38,057 bases of DNA from assembly GCA_903913865.1 (NCBI GenBank), contig CAIWMU010000183.1, positions 1 through 38,057 of the forward strand, in the 5' to 3' direction. The DNA comes from an uncultured Verrucomicrobia subdivision 3 bacterium. GTDB taxonomy: Bacteria > Verrucomicrobiota > Verrucomicrobiia > Limisphaerales > UBA8199. The translations under genes were made by a program, and so were the position numbers. The notes below the pieces were generated by a model, which had not been told where the DNA came from, did not search any database, and saw only the letters and a list, made by a program, of their open reading frames with translations. Shown here piece after piece: positions 24,222-33,235 of this stretch (its first letter is position 1; every line of letters starts with the position of its first letter).

Positions 24222-26162
24222 CTATTCGGCTGCGTAAGTCTTTATCTGGTTGCCACGCGCCACTTGTGGTGGGAAGTGCAGGGCACCTTTCCGGTAGTCA
24301 TCCATCCGCCACCTCAGGAAGGGGGTCGATTTCTTTGTAGTGCCCTTGTTGCGATGGGCCCAGTAGGAATTAAAATCGTGATCCAGATCACCGAGGATCC
24401 GGATTCCACGCTTTGCCATAGAACCCGCCCGGCGCGTCTGGTTTGCGGCAAGGGCCTGCTGCCAGAGCATGATTTTGCAGGATTCAGCAGCCATCCGGGC
24501 CGCCATGTCCAACTCGGCCGCGAGCATCTCCCCACGATGGTCCGTAGTGCGGGATGCATAAAGAATCTGGCGATGTTTCTCCACCTCCTCAAGAGCAGAC
24601 TCTACGTTCCCGGCCGGAATGCGCGCATAATACTTCAGGCCATCACGACAGAACAATTCCCGTGACTTCGGAACTGGAGCGGCGATGACTGCACCGAAGG
24701 GGGTCACGTTCGGAGAGACAAAATCGAACTTCCGGTGTGCCAAACCCAACCCGAGAGCGGCCGCTGCGATGTTCCCGGTGGGGTCAAAATAGGCATCCCG
24801 ACTTAATACCGGGGCGAGGTCTGCCTCCTTCCAGGAAGACCGGCACCAGGCGCAGGCCGCGCCGGCAAAGTAGAGAGGCAGGCTGACTGCCAGCGGCTGT
24901 GGATGCCCGCCATCCCCCCAGTCGGTGTTCAAGAAACCGATCGCTCCGTTCCGCTTCCCAGCCTCGGCTGCGAGTCGAAGATTGGTGAACGCATTATCAT
25001 TTCGGCCAATAAGTGTCATCCAGGTCGAGGTTCCGGGACAGACGTAGAACGGCACACCCGATTCAGCAAAAGTAGCCGTTTCTTTGGCAAAGGGATGACT
25101 CGCCTCGTAACCCCAGTTCAAGGCCACGATCCCCTCCGGCAACTCCCTGATGAGCTCTGGATGATGTAGGATGATGTCCCCCCAGAACATCATCTGGCGG
25201 CCACGTTTGCTGGTTTCATTGTGGATCTGCAGCAGGAAATCGAGATAAACGCGCCCTTTGCCCAGATTCTCACAGGATGGCCGGCTCCGGCCCCGGCCGA
25301 GATCCCAGGTCTCGTCGCAGCCAACGTTGATAAAATTGCTGGAAAAGTGGGGCAGCAACTCGTCGTAAAGCCCTCGCAGGAAAGGCAGTGTGCCGGGGTG
25401 CGTCGGGGCGAGTGTCGTGGGGAAGCGAAGGAAAGAACCGTCCGCGCTCTCATAAGGCTCCGCAACCTCGGCCAGATGTTTCAAGGAAGGCTGAGCCAGC
25501 CAGTAGCGCAGGTGTCCAAACGAGTTCTGGTTGGGCACCAGATCGATACCCAACTGACGGCATCGCGCGTCAAGTTGGAGGATTTCCTCCCCTGTCAGGG
25601 CACCCCATTGATCCCAGACGGCTTCGTAATTGCGGTAAGCGAAGGTGTGTTCTGTGTAGAGCTGGAGTTCGTTGATTTTGACTCCAGCCAGAGTCTCCGC
25701 GAGATCAAGCAGGGTATCCAGCGTGGGAACCCGTCCGCGGGAGATGTCGAGCATCACTCCCCGTCGGGCAAAGTCGGCGAAGTCCTCTATTTCGAGCAGG
25801 GGAAGTTCCCTTCTGTGCTCACGCAGCAACTGAACGAGGGTGGCCACAGCGGCCCGCAGTCCACCGACTGCCTGATAGCGTATGTGCACCCCTCTGCCAT
25901 CGATCTTCAGCGTGTAGGCATCCGGCCCGGCTGGAACGGATCCACACTGAGCTACGATTGCCAGGCGAGGATGAAGGACAGGGCCGGTCACTAACTCGAG
26001 ATCGGCACCCGCGAATTCCACAGCCCTCCTGAGCAGGTCAGCGAGCGGGAGCAGGCAAGTGTCCCGGGGTAGATCGGCAGGCAGATGGAGGATCGGACGG
26101 GACGGCAGCAGAAAGAATCCGCTCCGGCATCGCAGTTTGCGGGGATGGGGGAGCAGATTCAT
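24222..26162 (-). CDS. Glycoside hydrolase family 20, beta-N-acetylhexosaminidase-like
   Basis: 646-residue protein with the two-domain GH20 plan. The N-terminal alpha/beta domain (GH20b-like; LPHPRKLRCRSGFFLL, AVGGLRAAVATLVQLL) is followed by a TIM barrel starting near FADFARRGVMLDISRGRVPT. The catalytic Asp-Glu pair of substrate-assisted GH20 enzymes is Asp283-Glu284 in NVGCDETWDLG. Family members remove terminal GlcNAc or GalNAc from glycans. No convincing signal peptide is seen, so it may be cytoplasmic and act on imported oligosaccharides. The ATG at 26162 is preferred over a TTG 6 bases upstream. It lies between leuD (20 bases upstream) and pdxH. The C-terminal region is extended and helical (AAELDMAARMAAESCKIMLW). 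Confidence 0.88.
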   Translation of the reverse strand: MNLLPHPRKLRCRSGFFLLPSRPILHLPADLPRDTCLLPLADLLRRAVEFAGADLELVTGPVLHPRLAIVAQCGSVPAGPDAYTLKIDGRGVHIRYQAVGGLRAAVATLVQLLREHRRELPLLEIEDFADFARRGVMLDISRGRVPTLDTLLDLAETLAGVKINELQLYTEHTFAYRNYEAVWDQWGALTGEEILQLDARCRQLGIDLVPNQNSFGHLRYWLAQPSLKHLAEVAEPYESADGSFLRFPTTLAPTHPGTLPFLRGLYDELLPHFSSNFINVGCDETWDLGRGRSRPSCENLGKGRVYLDFLLQIHNETSKRGRQMMFWGDIILHHPELIRELPEGIVALNWGYEASHPFAKETATFAESGVPFYVCPGTSTWMTLIGRNDNAFTNLRLAAEAGKRNGAIGFLNTDWGDGGHPQPLAVSLPLYFAGAACAWCRSSWKEADLAPVLSRDAYFDPTGNIAAAALGLGLAHRKFDFVSPNVTPFGAVIAAPVPKSRELFCRDGLKYYARIPAGNVESALEEVEKHRQILYASRTTDHRGEMLAAELDMAARMAAESCKIMLWQQALAANQTRRAGSMAKRGIRILGDLDHDFNSYWAHRNKGTTKKSTPFLRWRMDDYRKGALHFPPQVARGNQIKTYAAE

Positions 26163-26182
26163 GGCCAACCGGGGATCCCCCC

Positions 26183-26731
26183 TTACTTGCTGATCATCCC
26201 GGTCTGCCGGGCGTAATTGAACAGACCACCCGCGTCAACAACCGGGCGAACATCCCCGAGCGGCTTAAACGGGTGCTTCACACCGGTGGCATTCACGGTC
26301 ACGGTCGATGCATCCAGATCCACGGTGACGATGTCCCCGGTTTTCAGGATGTCGCAGAGTCTTTCTGCGGATTCACATGGATAGAGTTCACCGGTGCTCA
26401 CGCAGTTGCGGAAGAAGATGCGAGCAAAGCTCTCGGCCACTACAATCCGTCCATTTGCAGAGCCCATGGCGATCGGGGCATGTTCCCGGGAACTCCCACA
26501 CCCAAAATTACGCCCAGCGACGACGATGGCATAATCGCTGTCCAACTGCCCCTCGCGGACAAAGCGCTCCGGATAAAGCTCATCTGGCAGTCCGCACAAA
26601 GCGTAGGACCCAAGTTTCTCGTATTCTTCGGCGATGGTGGGCACAAGATTCAGGTATTGCGCGGGAATGATCTGATCGGTGTCGATGTTGTCCCGCACCA
26701 CGTAAACTGGCCCTGTAAAAACAGATTGCAT
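26183..26731 (-). CDS. leuD: 3-isopropylmalate dehydratase small subunit
   Basis: Small (swivelling) subunit of the Fe-S isomerase converting 2-isopropylmalate to 3-isopropylmalate in leucine synthesis; it needs a LeuC partner. Family landmarks are VVRDNIDTDQIIPAQYLN, the GRNFGCGSSREHAPIAM loop and VVAESFARIFFRNCVSTGELYP. Two earlier in-frame ATGs (26785 and 26794) would add 18 or 21 residues not typical of the family, so I prefer 26731 (182 residues), although the longer forms are not excluded. leuC is not adjacent. The neighbours downstream are GH20 and pdxH, which is an unusual setting. Related dehydratase small subunits can act on other 2-substituted malates. Confidence 0.93.
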   Translation of the reverse strand: MQSVFTGPVYVVRDNIDTDQIIPAQYLNLVPTIAEEYEKLGSYALCGLPDELYPERFVREGQLDSDYAIVVAGRNFGCGSSREHAPIAMGSANGRIVVAESFARIFFRNCVSTGELYPCESAERLCDILKTGDIVTVDLDASTVTVNATGVKHPFKPLGDVRPVVDAGGLFNYARQTGMISK

Positions 26732-26964
26732 GGCGCTACTTTGAGGGGTTGGGAGGGTGATTTCAATGGATTTTTCAGCCTTCATCCATCCCATCGGGAC
26801 TTATCCTGATCCGGCATTCTGGCCTCGCCCCTTCAGAGGGCCGAGGGTCAGGAGACTTTCCAGCACCCCGGTGCATCAATCAAGGAGGGGGATGTCTTCA
26901 AAAGGGCCCAATTATTTTGCTTTCCGGATTGCGTTTGGGCCGGGTTCGACCTAATGGTGAATCC

Positions 26965-28314
26965 ATGAACCGCCGAAATTTTCTCAAACTTACTGCAGCG
27001 AGCAGCCTTGCGCTCTCCAGCATGGGATCCCACGCCGTCGATTTTGCCGACCAGAAGAAACGGGTTGGTTTGATCGGAGCGGGTTGGTATGGAAAAGGGG
27101 ACGTCCTTCGACTTATTCAGGTTGCCCCTGTTGAGGTCGTATCCGTCTGCGATGTGGACAAACGGATGCTTTCAGAAGCGGCGGATCTGATCTCCACACG
27201 GCAGGCAAGTCACAAGAAGCCCAGGACCTATACGGACTACCGGGAGATGCTGAAGGAGAAAGATCTGGACGTGGTGCTGATCGGGACGCCTGACCATTGG
27301 CACTGCCTCCCCATGCTGGCGGCTGTTGAGGCCGGTGCGGACATTTACCTTCAAAAGCCGATCAGCATCGACATCGCTGAGGGGCAGGCAATGCTCAAGG
27401 CCGCCCGCAAGCACAATCGCGTCGTTCAGGTGGGCACACAGCGCCGATCCACCCCGCATCTGATCGAAGCGAGGGACCGCTTCCTCCGGGAGGGAAAATT
27501 GGGCAAAATCGGTCTGGTCGAGATCTGCTGCTATTACCACATGCGCACGCGGGAGAATCCGCCTGACAGCACTCCTCCCGACTATCTTGATTATGAGATG
27601 TGGACGGGCCCGGCACCCTACCGGCCCTACAACAAGCTGCACCATCCAAGGAGTTGGCGGGGATTCATGGAGTATAGCAACGGCATCATGGGGGATATGT
27701 GCATTCACATGCTGGATGCGGTCCGGTGGATGCTTGAACTCGGTTGGCCGGTGGAGGTGACTTCGACCGGTGGAATCCTGGTCCAGAAGGAGAGCAAGGC
27801 CAACATTTCCGACACGCAGACGGCGACCTTTGATTTTGGCGGGTTGCAGGTTGTCTGGCAGCACCGCACATGGGGAGAGGCTCCCGATCCCAAGTATCCT
27901 TGGGGAATGACCTTTTATGGGGACAAGGGAACCCTCAAGGCCAGTGTCATGGGCTACGATTTTATCCCATTCGGGGGTGGGGAAACCGTCCACAAGGATG
28001 TCACCTATGAGTTGGAACAGTTCCCGGAGGACAAGACCGAAGCGGGGCTCGAAAAACACGTGGCGCCGGCAATGCGGAACCACATGAAGGATTTGTTGAA
28101 TTCGATCGCGACTCGTGGACGGCCAGTCGCCGACATTGAGCAGGGGCACATTTCCACCGCCTCATGCATTCTGGCCAACATGTCGATGAAGCTCGGACGC
28201 TCGCTGAAGTGGGACGCGGCAGCAGGGAAAGTGGTCGGAGACGACGAAGCCAACAAACTTCTGTCCAGACCCTATCGCGCACCATGGGTGCATCCAGATC
28301 CGGCCAAGATTTGA
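26965..28314 (+). CDS. Gfo/Idh/MocA family oxidoreductase with Tat signal
   Basis: Putative NAD(P)-dependent sugar or polyol dehydrogenase of 449 residues. MNRRNFLKLTAASSLALSSMGSHA is a twin-arginine type leader, so the folded, cofactor-loaded protein is probably exported to the periplasm. The Rossmann fold follows (KKRVGLIGAGWYGKGDVLRL), with IGTPDHWHCLPMLAAVEAGADIYLQKP. In this last segment the usual EKP lysine motif reads QKP. The C-terminal half (YLDYEMWTGPAPYRPYNKLHHPRSWRGFMEY, then MGDMCIHMLDAVRWML) fits the subgroup abundant in Verrucomicrobiota and Planctomycetes. I chose ATG 26965 because the Tat motif starts there; the frame is open to 26917. The substrate is unknown. The convergent fucI gene ends 87 bases away. 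Confidence 0.9.
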   Translation: MNRRNFLKLTAASSLALSSMGSHAVDFADQKKRVGLIGAGWYGKGDVLRLIQVAPVEVVSVCDVDKRMLSEAADLISTRQASHKKPRTYTDYREMLKEKDLDVVLIGTPDHWHCLPMLAAVEAGADIYLQKPISIDIAEGQAMLKAARKHNRVVQVGTQRRSTPHLIEARDRFLREGKLGKIGLVEICCYYHMRTRENPPDSTPPDYLDYEMWTGPAPYRPYNKLHHPRSWRGFMEYSNGIMGDMCIHMLDAVRWMLELGWPVEVTSTGGILVQKESKANISDTQTATFDFGGLQVVWQHRTWGEAPDPKYPWGMTFYGDKGTLKASVMGYDFIPFGGGETVHKDVTYELEQFPEDKTEAGLEKHVAPAMRNHMKDLLNSIATRGRPVADIEQGHISTASCILANMSMKLGRSLKWDAAAGKVVGDDEANKLLSRPYRAPWVHPDPAKI

Positions 28315-28358
28315 CGGGCCCTTCGGAACTTTCCTCCAAGTGGAGAAGGAACCCGCAG

Positions 28359-28391
28359 GTTGGGGGGCAGCCGTGAAGGCTGCCCCCCAAC
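28359..28391. terminator. Bidirectional terminator hairpin between Gfo/Idh/MocA gene and fucI
   Basis: A 14-bp perfect inverted repeat: 28359-28372 pairs with 28378-28391 around the loop GTGAA. The stem is very GC-rich and carries a TTGGGGGGCAGCC core. It sits between two converging genes and has only a short T-rich stretch on the plus side (CTTTG). Confidence 0.8.
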
Positions 28392-28401
28392 TTTGAATCC
28401 A

Positions 28402-30198
28402 TCAGAACTTGCGGTATAGCGGCCCGTAGGTTGAACAGGCACGAAAGTCTGCCGCTTCAGCGTCCGCAGTGCCGAAACCTGTCCACGATGAGGGGCGGTG
28501 AATCCGGGTTTCATCCACGTTATGCAGGTAAACGGGGATGCGCAGCATCGATGCAAGGGCGATGAGGTCGGCACCGATATGGCCATAACTGATGGTGCCA
28601 TGGTTTGCACCCCAGGCGTTCATGACGGAATAAACATCCCTGAACGGGCCTTTCGGAAGCAGGTTCGGCACGAACCAGTGGCTGGGCCAGGTTGGGTTGG
28701 TCCGCTCTTCCAGCACAGAGTAGATGCTCTTGGGCAGGTCCACAAAACTTCCTTCAGCAATCTGGAGGGCAGGCCCGAGGCCTTTGATGAGGTTGATGCG
28801 GAACATCGTGGCAGGCATGTCCGCCCGGGTCCCGTAAGAACTGGAGAACCCTCCGCCCCGGAAGTATTCCACCATCGCAGGGGGCCAGGTGGTGGCCTCA
28901 AGGCAGCCCAGAGCCTCGTTCGGTGTGATTTCCCAGAACGGCTTCATGGCTGGCGCCCCGCTTTTCAACTGGCGGCCACATCCATCCAGCGCTGCCGCTC
29001 CAGAGTTGATCAGGTGCAACAGGCCCGGGGCTGCCGCGCCTTGCAATTCCTGACCGGTGACGCGCTTGACGGCCTCCGGGCTCCAATAGGTGCGAACATC
29101 GGCAAAAATCTGCGCTGAATCCGTCAAAAGATGGCCAAGGAGCATGCAGATGCCATTCAGAGCATCATTTTCGGTGGCCACCAGCAGCGGCTCACGAATG
29201 CCGTTCCAATCGAACGATGAACTCAAAATAGCCTCGAGAAAATCGCCATTCGGATAGTGGTCAGTCCACTGGCGCTGGCCCTGGAATCCCGCAAGAATCG
29301 CGTTATGGCCCAAGGCCTCCTCCTCAAACCCGAGTTTGGCCAGTCGTTTGTTTCCAATCATCAGGTCCCGAACGATCAGGGCTGATTTGACAGAAAACTC
29401 CCACTCCCATTCCTTCCGGTCGCCGGGGCGTTTTGGCTGATTGTAGTCCTTGCCTTCAGGGCAGTGCTTTTTAACCCAGGCCATCGCCCGGGCAAACTCC
29501 TCGCCATCGTAAATATTCTCCTCAACCCGGCGCACCAGCTCGGTCATGTCGATGCATTCAACCCGCATGCCGAAGTAGTCCTCGAAGAAATCCTGATTAA
29601 CAATGGAGCCGGCGATACCCATGGAGACCCCGCCGATCGAGAGGTAGGACTTTCCTTTCATCGTGGCGACGGCCAGTCCCGCCTTGGCAAACCGGAGGAT
29701 CTTTTCCCGCACATCCGCCGGAATATTCTTGTCGCCAATGTCCTGAACATCCCGCCCGTAAATGGTGAACGCAGGAAGGCCTTTCTGCGTATGAGCAGCA
29801 CTGACTGCGGCAAGGTAAACCGCCCCCGGGCGCTCCGTGCCATTAAAGCCCCAGATGGCTTTAGGAATTCCAGGCTCCATGTCCATGGTCTCGGAACCGT
29901 AACACCAGCAGGGGCTCACGGTCAGGGAGACTCCCACGCCTTCCTTTCGGAACTTTTCCGCTGCCATGGCAGCCTCGGTCACGCCACCGATGCAGCGGTC
30001 GGCGATGACGCATTCCACGGGCATGCCGTTGGAGTGGCGCAGGCTGTTCTCGATCAGTTTGGCCACCGATTTGGCCATGTCCATGGTGGTTTTCTCAAGG
30101 GACTCCCGAACGCCTTTGCGACGGCCATCGATGGCTGGACGGATGCCGATCTTGGGCAGATCGCCCACGAGGCGGTTGATGGGGGGATTGGTTTTCAT
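28402..30198 (-). CDS. fucI: L-fucose isomerase
   Basis: Mn-dependent ketol isomerase converting L-fucose to L-fuculose, the first step of fucose catabolism; it also accepts D-arabinose in known enzymes. From ATG 30198 the protein has 598 residues, close to the 591 of Escherichia coli FucI. The metal ligands of the E. coli enzyme (Glu337, Asp361, His528) correspond to Glu343 ([10 protein letters not shown]), Asp367 ([15 protein letters not shown]) and His533 ([17 protein letters not shown]). The 24-residue gap between the first two is identical. An upstream extension to 30273 adds 25 atypical residues. No fuculokinase, aldolase or fucose permease gene is next to it. Confidence 0.96.
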   Translation of the reverse strand: MKTNPPINRLVGDLPKIGIRPAIDGRRKGVRESLEKTTMDMAKSVAKLIENSLRHSNGMPVECVIADRCIGGVTEAAMAAEKFRKEGVGVSLTVSPCWCYGSETMDMEPGIPKAIWGFNGTERPGAVYLAAVSAAHTQKGLPAFTIYGRDVQDIGDKNIPADVREKILRFAKAGLAVATMKGKSYLSIGGVSMGIAGSIVNQDFFEDYFGMRVECIDMTELVRRVEENIYDGEEFARAMAWVKKHCPEGKDYNQPKRPGDRKEWEWEFSVKSALIVRDLMIGNKRLAKLGFEEEALGHNAILAGFQGQRQWTDHYPNGDFLEAILSSSFDWNGIREPLLVATENDALNGICMLLGHLLTDSAQIFADVRTYWSPEAVKRVTGQELQGAAAPGLLHLINSGAAALDGCGRQLKSGAPAMKPFWEITPNEALGCLEATTWPPAMVEYFRGGGFSSSYGTRADMPATMFRINLIKGLGPALQIAEGSFVDLPKSIYSVLEERTNPTWPSHWFVPNLLPKGPFRDVYSVMNAWGANHGTISYGHIGADLIALASMLRIPVYLHNVDETRIHRPSSWTGFGTADAEAADFRACSTYGPLYRKF

Positions 30199-30569
30199 AG
30201 TGAATTTTGATTCCGCCCTGCTACCCGCTGGCCTGCGGGCGGTGTGTGCAAAAATGTTAATGTTGATGTTCAAGATCAGACCCGGTCCCAGCCGTGAGAG
30301 TCGAATAGGCAGGCAACCCGGCCGCCATTCGCCCCCCGTCAGCAGCGCACTACCGCACGGGACCGAACCTTTCGAATGAAACTTATCCTAAGGGAGGGGT
30401 CCCATGGCAAACAAGTAGTATTCGGTGGGGGGACGGCGTGTTGTGGAAGATCCAACACCACAGAGCCCATCCTGCCAGTCTTTCAACTTTGAAGAGATGA
30501 CGTTCATACCTGTTCCTTCAAGAGTTCTTTACCCGATGCCCCGGGATGTGGATTATGGTGGAAGAACCA
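30199..30569. other. Divergent intergenic region, fucI (-) / tyrA (+)
   Basis: About 370 bases that should hold both promoters. Visible elements are a short hairpin CCCGC/GCGGG around 30229-30244, a threefold ATGTT-like repeat near 30253-30270 close to fucI, and a 6-bp stem GTGTTG (30438-30443) / CAACAC (30453-30458) upstream of tyrA. A 38-codon frame at 30376-30492 (starting [10 protein letters not shown]) lacks a ribosome site or tyrosine-rich leader character. I see no T-box or other riboswitch. Confidence 0.4.
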
Positions 30570-31742
30570 ATGAACATGGATTTCAATGATGACTTGAAAG
30601 CCACGGCAGGTGTGCCCACACCTGTCACGGGGCTTGAGCGCCTGCGTCAGGAGATAGACCAGACAGATCGGCAGTTAGTGGCCTTGCTGGCACAACGCAG
30701 GGGGCTGGTAATGGAAGTGGCGGAGGTCAAGAAGGAGCGGGGGCTTCCGACCCACCATCCGGCCCGCGAGGAGGATCTCATCTCATCCCGCCGGGCACAG
30801 GCTCAGGAGGCAGGCCTTGATCCCGATTACATCGAGGATTTGTTCCGGACCGTGATGCGCAATTCGCGTGTGGGCCAGTTGGATACCCTGGGGCGGCGGA
30901 GTGTGCGACCCGGTGCCCGGGTGTTGATTGTGGGAGGGCGGGGGAGCATGGGGAGGCTCTTTGCACGCTGCTTCACGCAATCCGACTATTTGGTCAGAAT
31001 TCTGGATGTTGAGGACTGGCCTCAGGTCGCGGAACTGGCTTCAGGCATTGACCTGGCGTTGCTTGCCGTTCCGATTCAGGTTTCGCCATCGGTGGCCCTG
31101 CAGCTTGGACCTCACCTCCCCCCAAACTGCGTGTTGTGCGATATCACCAGTTTGAAAAAAGAACCGCTTGAAGCGATGCTGCGGGCGCATGCGGGTCCAG
31201 TCACCGGGTTGCATCCGTTGTTTGGGCCGGGCACCGTCTCAATGGACAAGCAGATTGTGGTTGTAAGTCCGGGGCGGGATGGGGCGGCCTGCCAATGGCT
31301 TCTGGATCAGCTTGCTGTCTGGGGGAATGTGCTGGTGGAGGCGGAGGCCGGGGAGCACGATCGCACAATGGGGATTGTGCAGGCCCTGAGGCACTTTGCC
31401 ACCTTCGCCTTCGGGGAATATCTCTGTGGTCGGCAAGTGCCCATCTCCCGCACTTTGGAGGTTTCCAGCCCCATCTACCGCCTTGAATTGGGAATGGTGG
31501 GACGCCTCTTTGCACAGGATCCGGCGCTCTATGCTGAGATCATCTTCGCCACTCCCGAGCGCCGGGTCCTGCTCCGGGATTTCATCGAGTCCCTGAACCG
31601 CCATCTCGAAATGGTGGACCGGGGAGATAAACAGGCATTTATTAATCAGTTCCAGAAAGTGGCCGCCTGGTTTGGGCCCTTTAGTGAACAGGCCATGCGT
31701 GAGAGCAATTTCCTGATCGAGAAGCTGGTTCACAGGTTTTGA
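30570..31742 (+). CDS. tyrA: Bifunctional chorismate mutase/prephenate dehydrogenase (T-protein)
   Basis: Makes prephenate from chorismate and then oxidatively decarboxylates it to 4-hydroxyphenylpyruvate for tyrosine synthesis. The AroQ-type mutase domain covers about residues 18-95 (LERLRQEIDQTDRQLVALLA, VKKERGLPTHHPAREEDL). The NAD-binding dehydrogenase domain starts near 105 with VLIVGGRGSMGRLF. It continues with ITSLKKEPLEAML, VTGLHPLFGPG, the IVQALRHFATFAFGEYL helix, LEVSSPIYRLELGMVGRLFAQDPALYAEII and GDKQAFINQFQKVAAWFG. This closely resembles the enteric E. coli T-protein (373 residues) from end to end. I chose the ATG at 30570 because GGAAG precedes it; GTG/ATG codons at 30546-30555 are alternatives. 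The nearest genes are unrelated, so it is probably monocistronic. Confidence 0.93.
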   Translation: MNMDFNDDLKATAGVPTPVTGLERLRQEIDQTDRQLVALLAQRRGLVMEVAEVKKERGLPTHHPAREEDLISSRRAQAQEAGLDPDYIEDLFRTVMRNSRVGQLDTLGRRSVRPGARVLIVGGRGSMGRLFARCFTQSDYLVRILDVEDWPQVAELASGIDLALLAVPIQVSPSVALQLGPHLPPNCVLCDITSLKKEPLEAMLRAHAGPVTGLHPLFGPGTVSMDKQIVVVSPGRDGAACQWLLDQLAVWGNVLVEAEAGEHDRTMGIVQALRHFATFAFGEYLCGRQVPISRTLEVSSPIYRLELGMVGRLFAQDPALYAEIIFATPERRVLLRDFIESLNRHLEMVDRGDKQAFINQFQKVAAWFGPFSEQAMRESNFLIEKLVHRF

Positions 31743-31857
31743 GTCAAAAAGCCACAACTCCTCCCTCCCGCGGTCAACTGCCTTGCAACCGAAGCCACGG
31801 GTAGGAGTGATCCCGGGCAGACCGCTTCCATGACCTGATGCCAGATAGGAATTGCAC

Positions 31858-31888
31858 CCGGGTTTGGGGCTGCAGGCCGGAAACCTGG
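31858..31888. terminator. Possible terminator between tyrA and the phosphodiesterase gene
   Basis: CCGGGTTT (31858-31865) pairs with AAACCTGG (31881-31888), with one G-U pair, in the 149-base convergent gap. A run of seven T follows 13 bases later (31902-31908), inside the end of the minus-strand gene. It is not a canonical layout. Confidence 0.3.
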
Positions 31889-31891
31889 TCG

Positions 31892-32356
31892 TCAGAGCAG
31901 GATTTTTTTCCAACTCACACCGTTCGCATCCAGCGTGATGATTGCTACGGACCGGTCGTAGCGAGGGACTCCACCCCCGGCAAAGCCCGGGTTGAAAAAC
32001 AAAACGTCCCCAACTGTCTCAGCACTGAACTCGTGAGTATGGCCGAAAACCACCACATCGGGAGTCTCTCGCAGGATGGATCTCTGCAAGTCTGTGGTTA
32101 GATTCTGCGGATTTACAATATGGTGCAGAAGGAAGCTTGTGCTGCCGAGGTCGATCCGGGCAGTGAGCGGATAGCGATGACCGGGATCGTCAGTGTTGCC
32201 CGCAACAGCGGTTACCGGGGCAATGCTCTGCAGCTTGCTTAGGATGGAGGGCATCCCAATGTCTCCCGCATGCAGGATGTGATCCACTCCCGCGAAGAGG
32301 GAGGGTATGCGCGAATCCAGAAAGTTGTGTGTGTCTGAGAGAATTCCAACGTTCAT
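31892..32356 (-). CDS. YfcE/MJ0936-family metallophosphoesterase
   Basis: Small cytoplasmic binuclear metal phosphodiesterase, 154 residues, the size of YfcE-type enzymes. The metal-binding pattern is complete: Asp8-x-His10 (LSDTHN), Asp32 (HAGDIG), Asn54 (AGNTDDP), His78 (LLHH) and GHTH at 105-108. Relatives hydrolyse artificial or cyclic phosphodiesters in vitro, and the natural substrate is generally unknown. It begins 23 bases after the DUF6580 gene and is probably cotranscribed with it. Confidence 0.92.
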   Translation of the reverse strand: MNVGILSDTHNFLDSRIPSLFAGVDHILHAGDIGMPSILSKLQSIAPVTAVAGNTDDPGHRYPLTARIDLGSTSFLLHHIVNPQNLTTDLQRSILRETPDVVVFGHTHEFSAETVGDVLFFNPGFAGGGVPRYDRSVAIITLDANGVSWKKILL

Positions 32357-32379
32357 GGCCAGGGATGACGCTTTGAGGA

Positions 32380-33096
32380 TCAGGCTTTGGTTTCTTCCGG
32401 GGCTTCATCCGGTTGGGCATCCTCTGCCACCGGATCAGTCTCTTCGGACTCCTCCGGTGCCGCGCTCAATTTCATGGCACCGGCAAAGAGACCTGTGAAC
32501 AGGCCACCGCTAAGGAGGGTGTTGCGAAAAAACTCAAGAGTTGTAGGGTAGCCTCCCGTACCCTTGGTGAGGGCAATGATCCAGCCGGCCAAATCCTTGG
32601 TGTATTCCGGGTTGTTGAACGGATTGAACATCCAGGCTGCGGTATTTGTGATGAGATAAAAGAGGATTGCTCCTGTGATGCCCCCGGAAAGGAGCCGTAG
32701 AAACGACCCCCTTGGATTGAAACGACTACCAAACCAGACGATCAGCAGGAAGACGGCATAATTCACCAATTGCCACCATTGGAAGGCGTTGATGCCCATG
32801 CCAAAATAGTAATAGAGATTCAAGGCGATGTCTGACAGCACGAGAGTGAGGAGGGGAAGCCACCACTTGATGTTGGCAGGGAAGAACGATCCGGCACAAA
32901 ACGCCAGAGCGTAGAATGCGCTGAAATTGGGCGGGAACAATCCCGGCCAGCGCGATAGTGCCGCCAGAAGCATGAACACCCCAGGAAGCCACTTATGCCA
33001 TTTTTGATTCACCAGCGGTAAGATAACGCGTTGAGTTCTGTTTACAAGTGTCTCTTGGGGGCTGTCAAGGTGCGAATTGTGGATAAAATATTCCAT
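32380..33096 (-). CDS. DUF6580 family membrane protein (putative transporter)
   Basis: 238-residue integral membrane protein with about five hydrophobic segments: LPGVFMLLAAL, FYALAFCAGSFF, WWLPLLTLVLSDIALNLYYY, LVNYAVFLLIVWFGS, ITGAILFYLITNTAAWMF, and a last one near LLSGGLFTGLFAGAM. The pattern PPNFSAFYALAFCAGSFF...LLTLVLSD and FFRNTLLSGGLFTGL fits DUF6580, a family resembling small energy-coupling-type transport components, whose function is not established. The last 25 residues or so are a strongly acidic tail (EESEETDPVAEDAQPDEAPEE) that is not part of the membrane core. The first 30 residues are polar, so a later start cannot be excluded. The phosphodiesterase gene follows. Confidence 0.8.
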   Translation of the reverse strand: MEYFIHNSHLDSPQETLVNRTQRVILPLVNQKWHKWLPGVFMLLAALSRWPGLFPPNFSAFYALAFCAGSFFPANIKWWLPLLTLVLSDIALNLYYYFGMGINAFQWWQLVNYAVFLLIVWFGSRFNPRGSFLRLLSGGITGAILFYLITNTAAWMFNPFNNPEYTKDLAGWIIALTKGTGGYPTTLEFFRNTLLSGGLFTGLFAGAMKLSAAPEESEETDPVAEDAQPDEAPEETKA

Positions 33097-33235
33097 GCCG
33101 GGATGGCACGATGATAGACAGTGCTCATCGCATGTGACGATCGTCCCAACTCAGGAAGAAATAAAACCTGGAACGGGTGATTGTGGGAATGAAGCTAAAA
33201 CCTCAGCCTGCCTCAAGAAATGTAATTGTTAAGGA

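Noticed and set aside
30376-30492. 38-codon plus-strand frame that could be a leader peptide before tyrA
   Set aside because: No ribosome-binding site, no tyrosine or aromatic codon run, and no attenuator with a T-run.
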